NCBI RefSeq assembly: GCF_024721305.1
Contig: NZ_JAMXOD010000001.1
Location: 62,001-126,000 of the forward strand
Direction: 5' to 3'
Length of the DNA stretch: 64,000 nt
Origin: Aequitasia blattaphilus
GTDB lineage: Bacteria > Bacillota > Clostridia > Lachnospirales > Lachnospiraceae
The translations under genes and the position numbers were made by a program. The notes under the pieces are model-generated. The model was not told the DNA's origin. It searched no databases and saw nothing but the letters and a program-made list of their open reading frames with translations. The first letter of the stretch is position 1. Every line of letters starts with the position of its first letter. Of this stretch, positions 34,569 through 44,365 are shown in pieces.

Positions 34569-35627
34569 ATGAAAAAAAGAGTAATTGCAGTAATTGCAAC
34601 TGCGACCTTATTAATAGGAGCAGTGACAGGATGTCAGAAGAATTCATCAATTAATACAGATGAGCTAGAATTAGCAGGATATAAAGGAATTGAAGTTGCC
34701 CAGGTAGAGAAACCAGAGAAGGTTACAGATGAAGATGTTGAAAACCAAATCAACTCTACATTGGAAGCAAAAGCAACCAAGGAAGAAATTGAAGACAGAG
34801 CTGTAGAGAAGGGTGATGTTGCCAACATTGATTTTTCGGGAAAGGTTGATGGAGAAGTTTTTGATGGCGGTACAGCAGAGGGCTATGACTTGGAGATTGG
34901 TTCCGGAAACTTTATCGAGGGATTTGAAGACAGCATAATTGGTCACAATATAGGAGATGAATTCGATTGGAATGGAAAATTCCCAGATGATTATCAAAGT
35001 ACAGATTTGGCTGGCAAAGATGTTGTCTTTACAATCAAGGTAAACAAAATCTCGGAAAAGAAAGTGCCGGAGCTTACAGATGATTTAGTAAAAGAGCTTA
35101 CAACAGATGAAAAGTCAAAGACTGTAAAAGAGTACAAGGAAGAAGTGAAAGAGCAGCTAACCACGCAAAGACAGCAGACTTATGACAGTACCTTATACGG
35201 TGAAGTGTGGACAGCAGTATCAGATAAAGCAACAATTAAGAAGTATCCGGAAGATCGTATCAAAGAGCTTTTAGACGAAACAATTGCGCAACACAAAGAA
35301 AGCGCTGAGCAATACGGTATGGAATTTAAAGATTATATAGCACAATACCAGGTTGAAACAGAAGAAGAGTTTGAGGCGGCAGTAGAAGAGAGCATCAAAA
35401 AGTCTTTAAAGGATGAAATCATTGCTGCAGGTATTGCAAAGAAAGAAAAATTAGAACCAAGTGATAAGGAATATGAAAAAATTTACGAAGAGCTTGCAGA
35501 ATCAATTGGTTATGATGTGAAAACAATGAAGGAAGCATACGAGGAAGATGTCATTAAAAATGCGGCATTAAAGCTTCATGTAACAAAATGGTTGGCAGAC
35601 AATTGTGTGCAGGTAAAGGGCGAGTAG
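34569..35627 (+). CDS. trigger-factor-like peptidyl-prolyl isomerase lipoprotein
   Basis: A 352-residue lipoprotein: signal peptide with lipobox AVTG and Cys at residue 22, then an FKBP-type isomerase domain (residues about 70-155, VEKGDVANIDFSGKVDGEVFDGG...GFEDSIIGHNIGDEF) and a long helical C-terminal region like that of trigger factor (residues about 160-340). The ribosome-binding N-terminal domain of true trigger factor is missing, so it probably acts outside the membrane as a foldase for secreted proteins. The window's many exported proteins make that role plausible. It is the first gene of an operon with a nucleotidyltransferase and galE. Confidence 0.9.
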   Translation: MKKRVIAVIATATLLIGAVTGCQKNSSINTDELELAGYKGIEVAQVEKPEKVTDEDVENQINSTLEAKATKEEIEDRAVEKGDVANIDFSGKVDGEVFDGGTAEGYDLEIGSGNFIEGFEDSIIGHNIGDEFDWNGKFPDDYQSTDLAGKDVVFTIKVNKISEKKVPELTDDLVKELTTDEKSKTVKEYKEEVKEQLTTQRQQTYDSTLYGEVWTAVSDKATIKKYPEDRIKELLDETIAQHKESAEQYGMEFKDYIAQYQVETEEEFEAAVEESIKKSLKDEIIAAGIAKKEKLEPSDKEYEKIYEELAESIGYDVKTMKEAYEEDVIKNAALKLHVTKWLADNCVQVKGE

Positions 35628-36548
35628 ATGAAAAAACCAATTTTACTGATTATGGCAGCTGGCATGGGAAGCAGATATGGTGGACTAAAACAGATTGATC
35701 CTGTGGATTCGGCAGGACATATTATTATGGACTATTCCATCTATGATGCAAAAAGAGCCGGATTTGAAGACGTTGTTTTTATCATTAAAAGAGAAAATGA
35801 AGAGAGTTTTAAAGAAGCAATAGGGAATCGGATATCAAAACATATGAAGGTTCATTATTGTTACCAAGAGGTTTCACAAGTGCCATCGGAGTTTGAAGTG
35901 CCAAAAGACAGAGTGAAACCTTGGGGAACAGCCCATGCGGTCTTGGCATGTAAAGAAGTTGTAGAAGGACCATTTGTAGTCATCAATGCAGATGATTTTT
36001 ATGGAAGAGAAGCATTTCAGCTGGTCTATGATTTTCTGATGAAGACAGAAGAGGATGAGGTCTATCGTTATGCCATGGTTGGATATGAGCTCAGAAATAC
36101 AGTGACGGATAACGGTTCTGTATCCAGAGGGGTATGTGAATTGAGCCCTGAGAAAGAACTTCTATCAATTACGGAGCGTACTCGTATCGAAAAAAGAAAT
36201 GGTGAGATTGCTTATACCTTAGACGAAGGAGAGACCTACCATGTACTTCCAGAGGATACTTTGGTTTCTATGAATATGTGGGGATTTAGTAAGAGTTTGA
36301 TGGAGGAAATCGAAAGAGGATTCAGAGATTTTTTGAAGGAAACTTTACAATCCAATCCTTTAAAGGGAGAATACTATTTACCGGGAGTGGTAAGCCGGTT
36401 AATGGAAGAAAAAAGAGCATCTGTCAAGGTTTTAAAGACCGCAGATAAGTGGTATGGTATTACATATAAAGAAGATAAGAAGGAAGTAGAAGAAGGCTTA
36501 AGTAATATGAGAAGTCAAGGAATCTATGAGGCTAATCTATTAGAATAA
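35628..36548 (+). CDS. sugar nucleotidyltransferase-family protein
   Basis: A 306-residue protein of the NTP-transferase family. The nucleotide loop is [20 protein letters not shown] at the N-terminus and the metal site is [14 protein letters not shown]. Such enzymes couple sugar-1-phosphates or related compounds to NTPs; the variant with GSRYGGLKQ and this length is common in Clostridia but not assigned to one substrate as far as I know. It starts immediately after the stop of the upstream lipoprotein and precedes galE by 19 bases, consistent with nucleotide-sugar metabolism. Confidence 0.85.
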   Translation: MKKPILLIMAAGMGSRYGGLKQIDPVDSAGHIIMDYSIYDAKRAGFEDVVFIIKRENEESFKEAIGNRISKHMKVHYCYQEVSQVPSEFEVPKDRVKPWGTAHAVLACKEVVEGPFVVINADDFYGREAFQLVYDFLMKTEEDEVYRYAMVGYELRNTVTDNGSVSRGVCELSPEKELLSITERTRIEKRNGEIAYTLDEGETYHVLPEDTLVSMNMWGFSKSLMEEIERGFRDFLKETLQSNPLKGEYYLPGVVSRLMEEKRASVKVLKTADKWYGITYKEDKKEVEEGLSNMRSQGIYEANLLE

Positions 36549-36567
36549 AAGAAATGGAGGGAATACA

Positions 36568-37593
36568 ATGGCAACAATACTGATAACGGGTGGTGCAGGA
36601 TACATTGGCAGCCATACGGCATTGGAACTTTTGAATCAAGGTTATGACGTGGTCGTTTTTGACAACCTCTATAATTCATCGGAGGAAGCAATCAGACGAG
36701 TTGAGGAGCTGACAGGCAAAAAGATTAAATTCTATAAAGGGGATGTGCTGAACCGAGAAGATTTGGATGAGCTATTCCAAAAGGAAAAGATTGATGCAGT
36801 TATTCATTGTGCTGCGTTAAAAGCAGTAGGAGAGTCTGTACAAAAGCCAATGCTTTATTACCACAATAACATTACTGGAACATTAACTCTGATGGAAGCT
36901 ATGAACCAGGCAAAAGTAAAACGTATTGTTTTCAGCTCTTCCGCAACGGTGTATGGAAATCCACAGAAAATGCCAATCACAGAAGATACACCAAAGGGAG
37001 ATTGTACCAATCCTTATGGTTGGACGAAGTCTATGATGGAGCAAATCATGACAGATGTGCAAAAAGCAGATTCTGAATGGGACGTAGTTTTACTTCGTTA
37101 TTTTAATCCTGTAGGTGCTCACGAGAGTGGCAGGATTGGGGAAGATCCAAAAGGCATCCCAAACAACTTGATGCCATACATTTCCCAAGTGGCTGTTGGT
37201 AAGCTGGAAAAGCTTGGAGTCTTTGGAAATGATTATAATACGCCAGACGGAACCGGTGTCCGTGATTACATTCACGTGGTAGATTTGGCAATTGGGCACT
37301 TAAATGCCATCGAAAAGATATTAGAGAATCCAGGACTTAAGGTTTACAATCTGGGTACTGGGGTAGGCTATTCTGTATTGGATATGATTAAGGCTTTTGA
37401 AAAGGCAAGTGGTAAAAAGATTCCTTATGAAATAAAACCAAGAAGAGAAGGAGATATTGCAACCTGTTATGCGGATCCGGCTCTTGCAAAGGAAGAATTA
37501 GGCTGGACAGCCAAAAGAGATTTGGAGCAAATGTGCGCAGATACATGGAGATGGCAGTCTGAAAACCCGAATGGATACGAAGACAGAGGATAA
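36568..37593 (+). CDS. galE: UDP-glucose 4-epimerase
   Basis: A 341-residue extended short-chain dehydrogenase interconverting UDP-glucose and UDP-galactose with bound NAD. Signatures are [33 protein letters not shown], the catalytic FSSSATVYG with downstream [32 protein letters not shown] and [15 protein letters not shown]. It serves the Leloir pathway and surface polysaccharide precursors, and would complement the alpha-galactosidase at the left end if that enzyme releases galactose. GGAGGG precedes the ATG, and a terminator overlaps the stop. Confidence 0.96.
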   Translation: MATILITGGAGYIGSHTALELLNQGYDVVVFDNLYNSSEEAIRRVEELTGKKIKFYKGDVLNREDLDELFQKEKIDAVIHCAALKAVGESVQKPMLYYHNNITGTLTLMEAMNQAKVKRIVFSSSATVYGNPQKMPITEDTPKGDCTNPYGWTKSMMEQIMTDVQKADSEWDVVLLRYFNPVGAHESGRIGEDPKGIPNNLMPYISQVAVGKLEKLGVFGNDYNTPDGTGVRDYIHVVDLAIGHLNAIEKILENPGLKVYNLGTGVGYSVLDMIKAFEKASGKKIPYEIKPRREGDIATCYADPALAKEELGWTAKRDLEQMCADTWRWQSENPNGYEDRG

Positions 37594-37613
37594 CCTCTGT
37601 CTTTTCTTTTTTT
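37581..37613 (+). terminator. galE terminator
   Basis: A 9-bp stem (37581-37589 with 37594-37602) with a 4-base loop that includes the galE stop codon, followed by a T-rich tract. Confidence 0.85.
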
Positions 37614-37621
37614 CCTAATGG

Positions 37622-37630
37622 TGCTATAAT
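37622..37630 (+). promoter_or_regulatory. extended -10 promoter of gdpP
   Basis: TGC-TATAAT, an extended -10, 36 bases before the gdpP start. No good -35 because the T tract of the galE terminator fills that place. Confidence 0.55.
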
Positions 37631-37665
37631 TAACCCTGTATCGTGTGAAAAAAGGGAGAGGACCT

Positions 37666-39711
37666 ATGGAAGAGAAGAAAAAAGCCAAGGTAAGACTCAA
37701 AGGCCAACTAAGGCTGTACATGCAGTGGCCTGGTATTATGGCCGTATTATTGGTTGCAATTAATATATGGATTTATTATACAAATAAGCGGGCAGGAAGA
37801 TTTCTCTTTGTGTTTGTATTAGTGTACGTCATTATGGTGATTATCTTGTATTTATCCAGTAAGGCTATGATAATGAGAGATTTTATTGAGTTTGCTGCTC
37901 AATATGGAATTGTACAAAATACATTACTTAAGGAATTGGGAGTGCCTTACGGTATTTTTTTAGCAGATGGAAAACCGGTATGGATGAATGATCAATTTAA
38001 AGAAGTCATTGGGGGCAAGTTTAAAGCTTCTTCGCCAATCAGCAAATTTATGCCTGAGATAAATGTTCATGTTTTCCCAGAGGATTCCAATGATTTTGTG
38101 GAAATTGATGTACCTTACATGGATCGTTTGTTTCATGCAGAAATCCGTAAAGTTTCGGTAGAGGGATTTAGTGAAACAGAGCAGCTTATGGAGCTTCCAA
38201 AAGCATCGGAATACTTTATTGCAATTCATCTCCACGACATTACACAACAAGAAAAATATGCGAGAGAAAATGATGAATTAAGATTGGTATCAGGCTTGAT
38301 TTATATTGATAATTATGATGAGCTTTTAACCAGCGTAGAAGAAGTGCGACAGTCTCTTTTAATTGCACTTGTTGATCGAAAAATCAGTCAGTACATCTCG
38401 AAAGTAGATGGAATTGTAAAAAAGATAGAAGTAGACAAGTATTTTATCGTCCTGAAAAAAGGGAGATTTAAGGAATTAGAAGAAGATGAATTTTCTCTTT
38501 TAGAGGAGGTAAAGGCAATCAATGTAGGAAATCAAATTCCTGCAACCTTGAGCATTGGTCTTGGTGTGAGTGTGGATACCTATACCCAAAGCTATGATTA
38601 TTCTCGTGTTGCAATTGATCTCGCTCTTGCCAGAGGCGGGGATCAGGCAATCATAAAGAGTAGTAAGGAGATTACTTATTTTGGAGGAAAAAGAGAGCAG
38701 ACAGCGAAAAACACCAGGGTAAAGGCACGTGTAAAAGCAGAAGCTCTTAGAGAATTTATTACGGTCAAGGACTCTATTTTTATTATGGGTCATAAGATGG
38801 GAGATGTAGATTCATTTGGCGCAGCGATTGGATTGTATCGTGCTGTTGCTGAATCACAAAAGCATTCCCATATTGTAATTGATGAAATCAGTGCATCTCT
38901 TCGGCCTATGTATGAAGCTTTTGCAAATGATTACGACTATCCAGAGGATATGTTTTTGACCCCTCAGGAAGCCATTGATATGGCGAATTCTGATTCCATG
39001 GTAATTGTTGTGGACACCAATCGTCCTCAGATGACAGAATGCCCGGAATTATTAAAAAAGACTAAAACCATTGTGGTATTGGATCACCATAGACAGAGTA
39101 CGGATAATATTGATAACGCCTTGCTTTCTTATATTGAGTCCTACGCTTCATCTACCTGTGAGATGGTATCAGAGGTGCTTCAATATATTGTAGATGATAT
39201 TAAATTACCGAATAAGGAGGCAAGTGCTCTTTATGCAGGAATCATGATTGATACCAATAACTTTACAAATAAAACCGGTGTTCGAACCTTTGAAGCAGCA
39301 GCCTTTTTAAGAAGAAACGGGGCAGATATTACTTTTGTGCGGAAAATGTTTCGTGATGATATAGAATCCTTCCGGGCGAAGGCAGAGATTATCAGCAGTG
39401 CAGAGGTTTATAAAGGGATGTATGCAATTGCATCGGGAAAAGCATTAGAGATTGAAAGCCCAACGATTATTGGTGCACAGGCGGCAAATGAGCTCTTAGA
39501 TATCAATCAGATTAAAGCTTCGTTTGTACTGACGGAATACAATGATATGATTTACATTAGTGCAAGATCGATTGATGAAGTGAATGTACAGGTGATTATG
39601 GAGCATTTAAATGGAGGCGGCCATATGAATGTGGCAGGTGCCCAACTGGAAAACACAAGTGTAGAGAATGCAATTTTTCTGTTGAAACAGGAAATTGACA
39701 AGGTAATATAG
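37666..39711 (+). CDS. gdpP: cyclic-di-AMP phosphodiesterase GdpP
   Basis: A membrane protein of about 681 residues hydrolysing c-di-AMP. Two N-terminal transmembrane helices (about 20-70), a degenerate PAS domain (about 78-150), a degenerate GGDEF domain (about 180-310) and a C-terminal DHH/DHHA1 phosphoesterase (about 340-680). Metal ligands are visible in [28 protein letters not shown] and VVLDHHRQ, and [11 protein letters not shown] ends the DHHA1 part. The frame begins at a GTG (37645), but GGGAGAGG favours the ATG at 37666. It heads the classical gdpP-rplI-dnaB operon; loss of GdpP homologues in other species changes beta-lactam and osmotic tolerance. Confidence 0.95.
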   Translation: MEEKKKAKVRLKGQLRLYMQWPGIMAVLLVAINIWIYYTNKRAGRFLFVFVLVYVIMVIILYLSSKAMIMRDFIEFAAQYGIVQNTLLKELGVPYGIFLADGKPVWMNDQFKEVIGGKFKASSPISKFMPEINVHVFPEDSNDFVEIDVPYMDRLFHAEIRKVSVEGFSETEQLMELPKASEYFIAIHLHDITQQEKYARENDELRLVSGLIYIDNYDELLTSVEEVRQSLLIALVDRKISQYISKVDGIVKKIEVDKYFIVLKKGRFKELEEDEFSLLEEVKAINVGNQIPATLSIGLGVSVDTYTQSYDYSRVAIDLALARGGDQAIIKSSKEITYFGGKREQTAKNTRVKARVKAEALREFITVKDSIFIMGHKMGDVDSFGAAIGLYRAVAESQKHSHIVIDEISASLRPMYEAFANDYDYPEDMFLTPQEAIDMANSDSMVIVVDTNRPQMTECPELLKKTKTIVVLDHHRQSTDNIDNALLSYIESYASSTCEMVSEVLQYIVDDIKLPNKEASALYAGIMIDTNNFTNKTGVRTFEAAAFLRRNGADITFVRKMFRDDIESFRAKAEIISSAEVYKGMYAIASGKALEIESPTIIGAQAANELLDINQIKASFVLTEYNDMIYISARSIDEVNVQVIMEHLNGGGHMNVAGAQLENTSVENAIFLLKQEIDKVI

Positions 39712-39727
39712 AGAGGATGGCAGACAG

Positions 39728-40177
39728 ATGAAAGTAATATTACTAGAAGATGTAAAAACATTAGGGAAAAAAGACGAAATTGTTGAGGTTAATGATGGAT
39801 ATGCCCGCAATTTTCTTTTGAAAAACAAAAAAGGCATTGAAGCAACAGGTAAGAACTTAAATGATTTAAAACTTAAAAAAGCGAATGCGGATAAGCTCCA
39901 ACAGGAAAGATTGGATGAGGCAAAAGAATTGGCAGCAAAAATTGCTGAGGGAAGCATTTCTCTTACCATTAAAATTGGGGAGGGAGGAAGAAGCTTTGGA
40001 AGTATCTCCTCAAAGGAAATTGCAGAAGCCGTAAAGTCTCAGATGAATTTAGAAGTGGACAAGAAGAAGGTTCTTCTAAAGGACCCAATAAAAACACTGG
40101 GAAAACACGAAGTAGAAATTAAAGTACATCCTCAAGTAGTTGCTACATTAGTAGTTCAGGTTATGGAAGAGGCTTAG
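39728..40177 (+). CDS. rplI: 50S ribosomal protein L9
   Basis: A 149-residue ribosomal protein with the N-terminal 23S rRNA-binding domain ([40 protein letters not shown]), a long central helix rich in Lys/Ala/Glu, and the C-terminal domain with [20 protein letters not shown]. Complete length. It lies between gdpP and dnaB, an order kept in many Firmicutes, with short gaps. Confidence 0.97.
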   Translation: MKVILLEDVKTLGKKDEIVEVNDGYARNFLLKNKKGIEATGKNLNDLKLKKANADKLQQERLDEAKELAAKIAEGSISLTIKIGEGGRSFGSISSKEIAEAVKSQMNLEVDKKKVLLKDPIKTLGKHEVEIKVHPQVVATLVVQVMEEA

Positions 40178-40190
40178 GAGGAAAAGAAAT

Positions 40191-41528
40191 ATGGATGAAG
40201 CCCTGATAAAGCGGGTTTTACCTCACAGTATTGAAGCAGAGCAATCGGTAATTGGTGCTATGCTTATGGATCGGGAAGCGATTGTTGTGGCAGAAAGTAT
40301 GATTACCCAAGATGATTTCTACCATAAGGCTTATGGTATTGTTTTTGATGCTATGGTAGAGCTTTACCGGGAAGCAAAGCCTGTAGACTTGATTACACTT
40401 CAGGATCGTCTGCGGGAAAAGGATATTCCCGAGGAGGTAGCAAGTCTTGAATACGTAAGGGACTTGCTGACAACGGTTCCGACTTCCGCGAACATAAAAT
40501 ACTATGCAGATATCGTTGCGGAGAAGTCAATGCTTAGAAGGCTGATTCGATTGAACGAAAGTATTGCAAATACTTGTTATGTGGGAAAAGAGCCATTAGA
40601 GGTAATTCTAGAAGAAACAGAAAAGTCGATGTTTGCTCTCTTGCAAAAGAGGAATAACGTTGAATCAACGCCAATTAAGCAGGTGGCGTTAAATGCATTA
40701 GAACGAATTGAGATGGCATCAAAAAACAAGGGATCTGTTACGGGGATTCCTACGGGATTTATGGATTTGGATTATAAGCTTTCCGGACTCCAAAATTCAG
40801 ATTTGATTCTGATTGCAGCGCGGCCCTCAATGGGAAAAACAGCTTTTGTATTGAATATTGCCCAACACGTTGCCTTTAAGCAGAACCTGGGAGTGGCAGT
40901 CTTCAGTCTGGAAATGTCAAAGGAGCAGTTGGTAAACCGATTGTTCTCTTTGGAGTCACAAGTGGATTCCCAGTCGATTCGTACAGGGAATCTTAAGGAT
41001 TCGGATTGGGATAAGTTGATTGAAAGTGTAGGTGTTATTGGGAAATCTAAATTGATTATTGATGATACGCCCAGTATTTCCGTTACAGAACTTCGATCGA
41101 AATGTAGAAAATTTAAATTGGAAAATGATTTATCCCTTATTATCATTGACTACTTGCAATTGATGTCAGGAAGCGTTGGGAAGAGAACGGAATCCAGGCA
41201 ACAAGAAATTTCAGATATTTCAAGAGGCTTAAAGCAGGTGGCGAGAGAATTGAATGTTCCAGTTATTGCACTTTCACAGCTGTCTCGTGCTGTGGAGTCT
41301 AGAACAGATAAAAGACCGATGCTCTCGGACTTGAGAGAGTCAGGAGCGATTGAACAGGATGCCGATGTGGCAATGTTTATTTATAGGGATGAGTATTACA
41401 ATAAAGATTCAGATGCAATAGGTACAGCTGAAATTATAATTGCGAAACAGAGAAATGGTCCGATTGGTACTGTGGAGCTGGCATGGATTGCGGATTATAC
41501 CAAGTTTGGAAATCTAGTTAGAGAGTAA
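40191..41528 (+). CDS. dnaB: replicative DNA helicase
   Basis: A 445-residue hexameric helicase that unwinds DNA at the replication fork. N-terminal domain (PHSIEAEQSVIGAMLMDREAI), then a RecA-type ATPase with Walker A ARPSMGKTAFVLNIA, Walker B LIIIDYLQLMSG, and the C-terminal motifs LSQLSRAVESR, SDLRESGAIEQDADVAMFIYRDEYY and KQRNGPIGTVEL. No intein is present. AGGAGG precedes the start, and the gene ends at a terminator shared with the ferredoxin gene. Confidence 0.97.
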   Translation: MDEALIKRVLPHSIEAEQSVIGAMLMDREAIVVAESMITQDDFYHKAYGIVFDAMVELYREAKPVDLITLQDRLREKDIPEEVASLEYVRDLLTTVPTSANIKYYADIVAEKSMLRRLIRLNESIANTCYVGKEPLEVILEETEKSMFALLQKRNNVESTPIKQVALNALERIEMASKNKGSVTGIPTGFMDLDYKLSGLQNSDLILIAARPSMGKTAFVLNIAQHVAFKQNLGVAVFSLEMSKEQLVNRLFSLESQVDSQSIRTGNLKDSDWDKLIESVGVIGKSKLIIDDTPSISVTELRSKCRKFKLENDLSLIIIDYLQLMSGSVGKRTESRQQEISDISRGLKQVARELNVPVIALSQLSRAVESRTDKRPMLSDLRESGAIEQDADVAMFIYRDEYYNKDSDAIGTAEIIIAKQRNGPIGTVELAWIADYTKFGNLVRE

Positions 41529-41540
41529 AGCTTTAGAATA

Positions 41541-41571
41541 AAAAGGAAGTCCGAATTGGACTTCTCTTTTT
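41541..41571. terminator. bidirectional terminator, dnaB / ferredoxin
   Basis: A 7-bp stem (41546-41552 with 41558-41564), a 5-base loop, A tract before and T tract after. Confidence 0.75.
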
Positions 41572-41580
41572 AAGCACTTA

Positions 41581-41751
41581 TTATCCTTGAGAAATTGCTT
41601 CTGTTGGACATTGAGCAGCACAGGCACCACAATCGATGCAAGAATCTGCATCAATAACGAATTGAGCATCTCCCTGAGAAATTGCACCTACTGGACATTC
41701 GCTTTCACAAGCGCCACAGCTAACACATTCTTCACTAATTACATAAGCCAT
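41581..41751 (-). CDS. small 2[4Fe-4S] ferredoxin
   Basis: A 56-residue protein read from ATG at 41751 (GGAGG seven to eight bases upstream). It has two clostridial-type cluster motifs, CVSCGACESECP and CIDCGACAAQCP, each C-x2-C-x2-C-x3-C-P, as in the low-potential electron carriers of anaerobes. It would carry electrons for pyruvate:ferredoxin oxidoreductase, hydrogenase or Rnf-type enzymes. It is monocistronic, convergent with dnaB, with a promoter and an inverted repeat upstream. Confidence 0.95.
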   Translation of the reverse strand: MAYVISEECVSCGACESECPVGAISQGDAQFVIDADSCIDCGACAAQCPTEAISQG

Positions 41752-41779
41752 AGTTGTTACCTCCTTATAAGAATTCTAA

Positions 41780-41796
41780 ATAACCATTATGGTTAT
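41780..41796. promoter_or_regulatory. inverted repeat in the ferredoxin leader
   Basis: ATAACCA-tta-TGGTTAT, a 7+3+7 perfect repeat between the ferredoxin promoter and its ribosome binding site. It may be an operator for a redox or iron-dependent regulator; none is assigned. Confidence 0.4.
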
Positions 41797-41800
41797 ACAT

Positions 41801-41829
41801 ATAATAATACAAAGCATTAGTCTTTACAA
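41801..41829 (-). promoter_or_regulatory. ferredoxin promoter (approximate)
   Basis: On the minus strand TTGTAA, 17 bases, TATTAT in the 126-base gap between the divergent ferredoxin and binding-protein genes. Coordinates are accurate to a few bases. Confidence 0.5.
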
Positions 41830-41877
41830 GGAAAATAATGGATTAAATCAAGTACATTGAAGAGATAGGAGACTTAA

Positions 41878-42909
41878 ATGATAAAGAGAATCAGTAGGGT
41901 TCTTTGCATAGTCCTAATCGTTGGATTAACTGCCGGATGTGCAAAAGAAGAACCGAAACAATCAGAAAATGAAACAGTTGAAGCAGAGGATAAAGAGACG
42001 GCTCAAAGAAAGGCTTTAAATCAGATTAATCCTTCTGCCTATGGAAATACTTATGGAGTTGATTTAGAACCGGGAAGCTACATATCTATCATCGGCAGAG
42101 CATCTGGGGGAGGATATTGGGAGGAAATAAAAAAGGGTGCAGAAAAGGCAGTTCAAGAGATTAATGAGAATCTGGGATATGAAGGAAGCGATAAGGTAAA
42201 GCTGGTTTATAGTGGTCCAGGAAAAAAGGGAGATGTGGAAGAGCAAATCAATATATTAGATGAAGAACTGGCAAGATATCCAAGTGCCATAGCCATATCT
42301 CTATCCGATTGTGTTGCATTTGAAGTTCAGTTTGATTTGGCAATGGAAAATGATATTCCAATCGTAACCTTTGATTCAGGCAGTGACTATAAAGGTGTCA
42401 TGGCAAATATTGGAACGGATAATGTACTTGCTGCCAAAGAGTGTGGGAAGGAAATGGGGGAGCATCTGGAGGAAGAAGATAAAGTATTGATTTTAGTAGA
42501 GGATGAGAAGAACCGCTCGGAAATCATAAGAAAAGAAAGCTTTATTCAAGAGATGCAGGAAAGTTACCCTGGAATTGATACAGAGTCTGTTGTAGAAATG
42601 AGTACCATAGAGGATTTCAGTGAGTTTTTGAGCCAGGAAGAAAATATAGCGGGAATCTTTACAACCAACGATGGAAATCTATCTAAAATTCTTACCTTCT
42701 ATGAGGAAAATGAGGAGATTGACAGACCTTTGATTTATGGCTTCTCAGATGGTGTGCAAGACACAACTAAGGCAGATGGTTTAATCATCCAAAATCCTTA
42801 TGGAATGGGGTATGCCACTGTCGTTGCATCGGCCAGAGCTATTTTGGAAATGGGAAATGAAGCGGTTATTGATACCGGATATACAATGATCACAAAAGAG
42901 AGCAAATAA
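41878..42909 (+). CDS. sugar-type ABC substrate-binding lipoprotein
   Basis: A 343-residue lipoprotein: signal peptide with lipobox LTAG and Cys21, a Glu-rich linker, then a type I periplasmic-binding fold (residues about 60-340) of the RbsB/LacI-like class, with YWEEIKKGAEKAVQEINENLGY near the start and IPIVTFDSGSDYKGVMANIGTDNVLAAKECGKEMGEHL centrally. Such proteins bind sugars or autoinducer-2-like compounds for an ABC importer, but no permease or ATPase gene is near. It could work with a transporter elsewhere or as a sensor subunit; the convergent histidine kinase is a neighbour without proof of a link. Confidence 0.85.
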   Translation: MIKRISRVLCIVLIVGLTAGCAKEEPKQSENETVEAEDKETAQRKALNQINPSAYGNTYGVDLEPGSYISIIGRASGGGYWEEIKKGAEKAVQEINENLGYEGSDKVKLVYSGPGKKGDVEEQINILDEELARYPSAIAISLSDCVAFEVQFDLAMENDIPIVTFDSGSDYKGVMANIGTDNVLAAKECGKEMGEHLEEEDKVLILVEDEKNRSEIIRKESFIQEMQESYPGIDTESVVEMSTIEDFSEFLSQEENIAGIFTTNDGNLSKILTFYEENEEIDRPLIYGFSDGVQDTTKADGLIIQNPYGMGYATVVASARAILEMGNEAVIDTGYTMITKESK

Positions 42910-42953
42910 AAAAGTCAGGAAGAAGTATGTTATATGCTTCTTCCTGACTTTTT
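42908..42953. terminator. bidirectional terminator
   Basis: A long stem (about 42911-42925 with 42937-42951) with A and T tracts on either side. The histidine kinase stop codon lies inside it. Confidence 0.88.
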
Positions 42954-44354
42954 CTTTGGTAGAGTAAATTTAAATTCTGTGCCCACACCTTCGGTGCTGA
43001 CAACATGAATATTTTCCCCGTGAGCGCCTAAGATATCTTTCACAATGGATAAACCAAGGCCGGTGCCTTTACGGTCCTTTCCCCGGGAAAGATCTGCTTT
43101 ATAAAAGCGATCCCAAATCTTGCTGAGTTCATTACTGGAAATCCCACAACCATCATCTTTAACAGAGACAGAAATTTTTTCGGATATATCCGTCGTTTCA
43201 ATGGTGACGATGGTGTTTGGCTCACTGAATTTTAGAGCGTTGTCAATTAAATTGTATAATACTTGTTGAATCTTGGATTTGTCTGCATAGACAGATAAAT
43301 GTTTTGTGGCAAGAATCAGGTCGATAGAGAGCTGCTTTTCTTTACAGATTCCTTCCAAGGAAGAGACAACATTTTTGATGACTTCATGTATATCAAAGGT
43401 CTCACGCTCTAAAGGCATTTGGCCTTTGTCATAGGCATTTAAAGTGAGCAAATCTTTCGTAAGATCTGTAAGACGCTCAGTTTCGTTTAAAATGATTTTC
43501 AAGTACTTTTCCTGCATCTCAGGGGGAATGGTGCCATCTACAATGGCCTCGACATATCCCTTAATAGAAGTGAGAGGAGAACGGAAATCATGGGAAACAT
43601 TTGCCACAAATGAACGCTGATAATTTTCCATATCCCGAAGTTGGGCAGACATATAATTTAAAGATGCGGAAAGATAACCGATTTCATCTTCTTTATTCAC
43701 TGGGATCACGTAATCTAAATTTCCGGAAGCATATTGTTTTGCGGCCTCTGTGATTTTTCGAAGGGGACGATAGACTAAGAAGTTATATCCCACTAAAACA
43801 AGAAAAGAGAAAACGTATGTAATTAAAACAAAGCCATAAACGTAAAACATTAGGCGAGAGTGGAAATCATAAATAGATTGGGTGCTTTTATGAATGAGAA
43901 GGTAGCCTCCCGGACTTAATCCATGAATGACAGGAGACAAAACGGTTAGAACTTCCTGGTTAAAGTAATCATGGTAGCTTCCAACAAGATAACGATGTCC
44001 TCCCATTTCAGCAGGGTTAAAGTTTTCTACCTTTGAAGGAGGAAACTGATAGCGATCCGAATAGGCGGACGCAATCATTTCTCCGTCTCTGGCAACAAAC
44101 CATACGGATGCATCTAATTGCTTTTCCACACCTTTTAGGACGGTGCTGACTTGTCGCTCATCTATTTTGTCGGTGTAGTAATCTACCAGATAATCAGAGG
44201 CAATCATACTGGCTTCTTTGTACATTGTACTGGTAATCTCTTCAAATAAGAGGTTATCCAATGCATTTGTGGAAAGAGAAGCAACGACAAAGAAGCTTAG
44301 AAAACCATATATAATATAAATGATATAAAATTTCAAATGTAATGTACTTCGCAT
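42930..44354 (-). CDS. membrane sensor histidine kinase
   Basis: A 474-residue kinase: transmembrane helix 1 (about 8-28), an extracytoplasmic sensor of about 130 residues, helix 2 (about 165-190), HAMP, then HisKA with the phospho-histidine in FVANVSHDFRSPLTSIKGYVEAI and HATPase_c with the N box LIDNALKFS, DDGCGIS and GTGLGLSIVKDIL. It is the usual partner for an OmpR-type regulator, here encoded 11 bases upstream on the same strand. The signal is unknown. Downstream it meets the binding-lipoprotein gene tail to tail. Confidence 0.94.
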   Translation of the reverse strand: MRSTLHLKFYIIYIIYGFLSFFVVASLSTNALDNLLFEEITSTMYKEASMIASDYLVDYYTDKIDERQVSTVLKGVEKQLDASVWFVARDGEMIASAYSDRYQFPPSKVENFNPAEMGGHRYLVGSYHDYFNQEVLTVLSPVIHGLSPGGYLLIHKSTQSIYDFHSRLMFYVYGFVLITYVFSFLVLVGYNFLVYRPLRKITEAAKQYASGNLDYVIPVNKEDEIGYLSASLNYMSAQLRDMENYQRSFVANVSHDFRSPLTSIKGYVEAIVDGTIPPEMQEKYLKIILNETERLTDLTKDLLTLNAYDKGQMPLERETFDIHEVIKNVVSSLEGICKEKQLSIDLILATKHLSVYADKSKIQQVLYNLIDNALKFSEPNTIVTIETTDISEKISVSVKDDGCGISSNELSKIWDRFYKADLSRGKDRKGTGLGLSIVKDILGAHGENIHVVSTEGVGTEFKFTLPKKKSGRSI

Positions 44355-44365
44355 AGGTATCCTCT

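Noticed and set aside
41587-41820. A 77-residue plus-strand frame rich in Cys/Thr/Asn.
   Set aside because: It is the reverse strand of the ferredoxin gene, which has a ribosome binding site and two complete cluster motifs.
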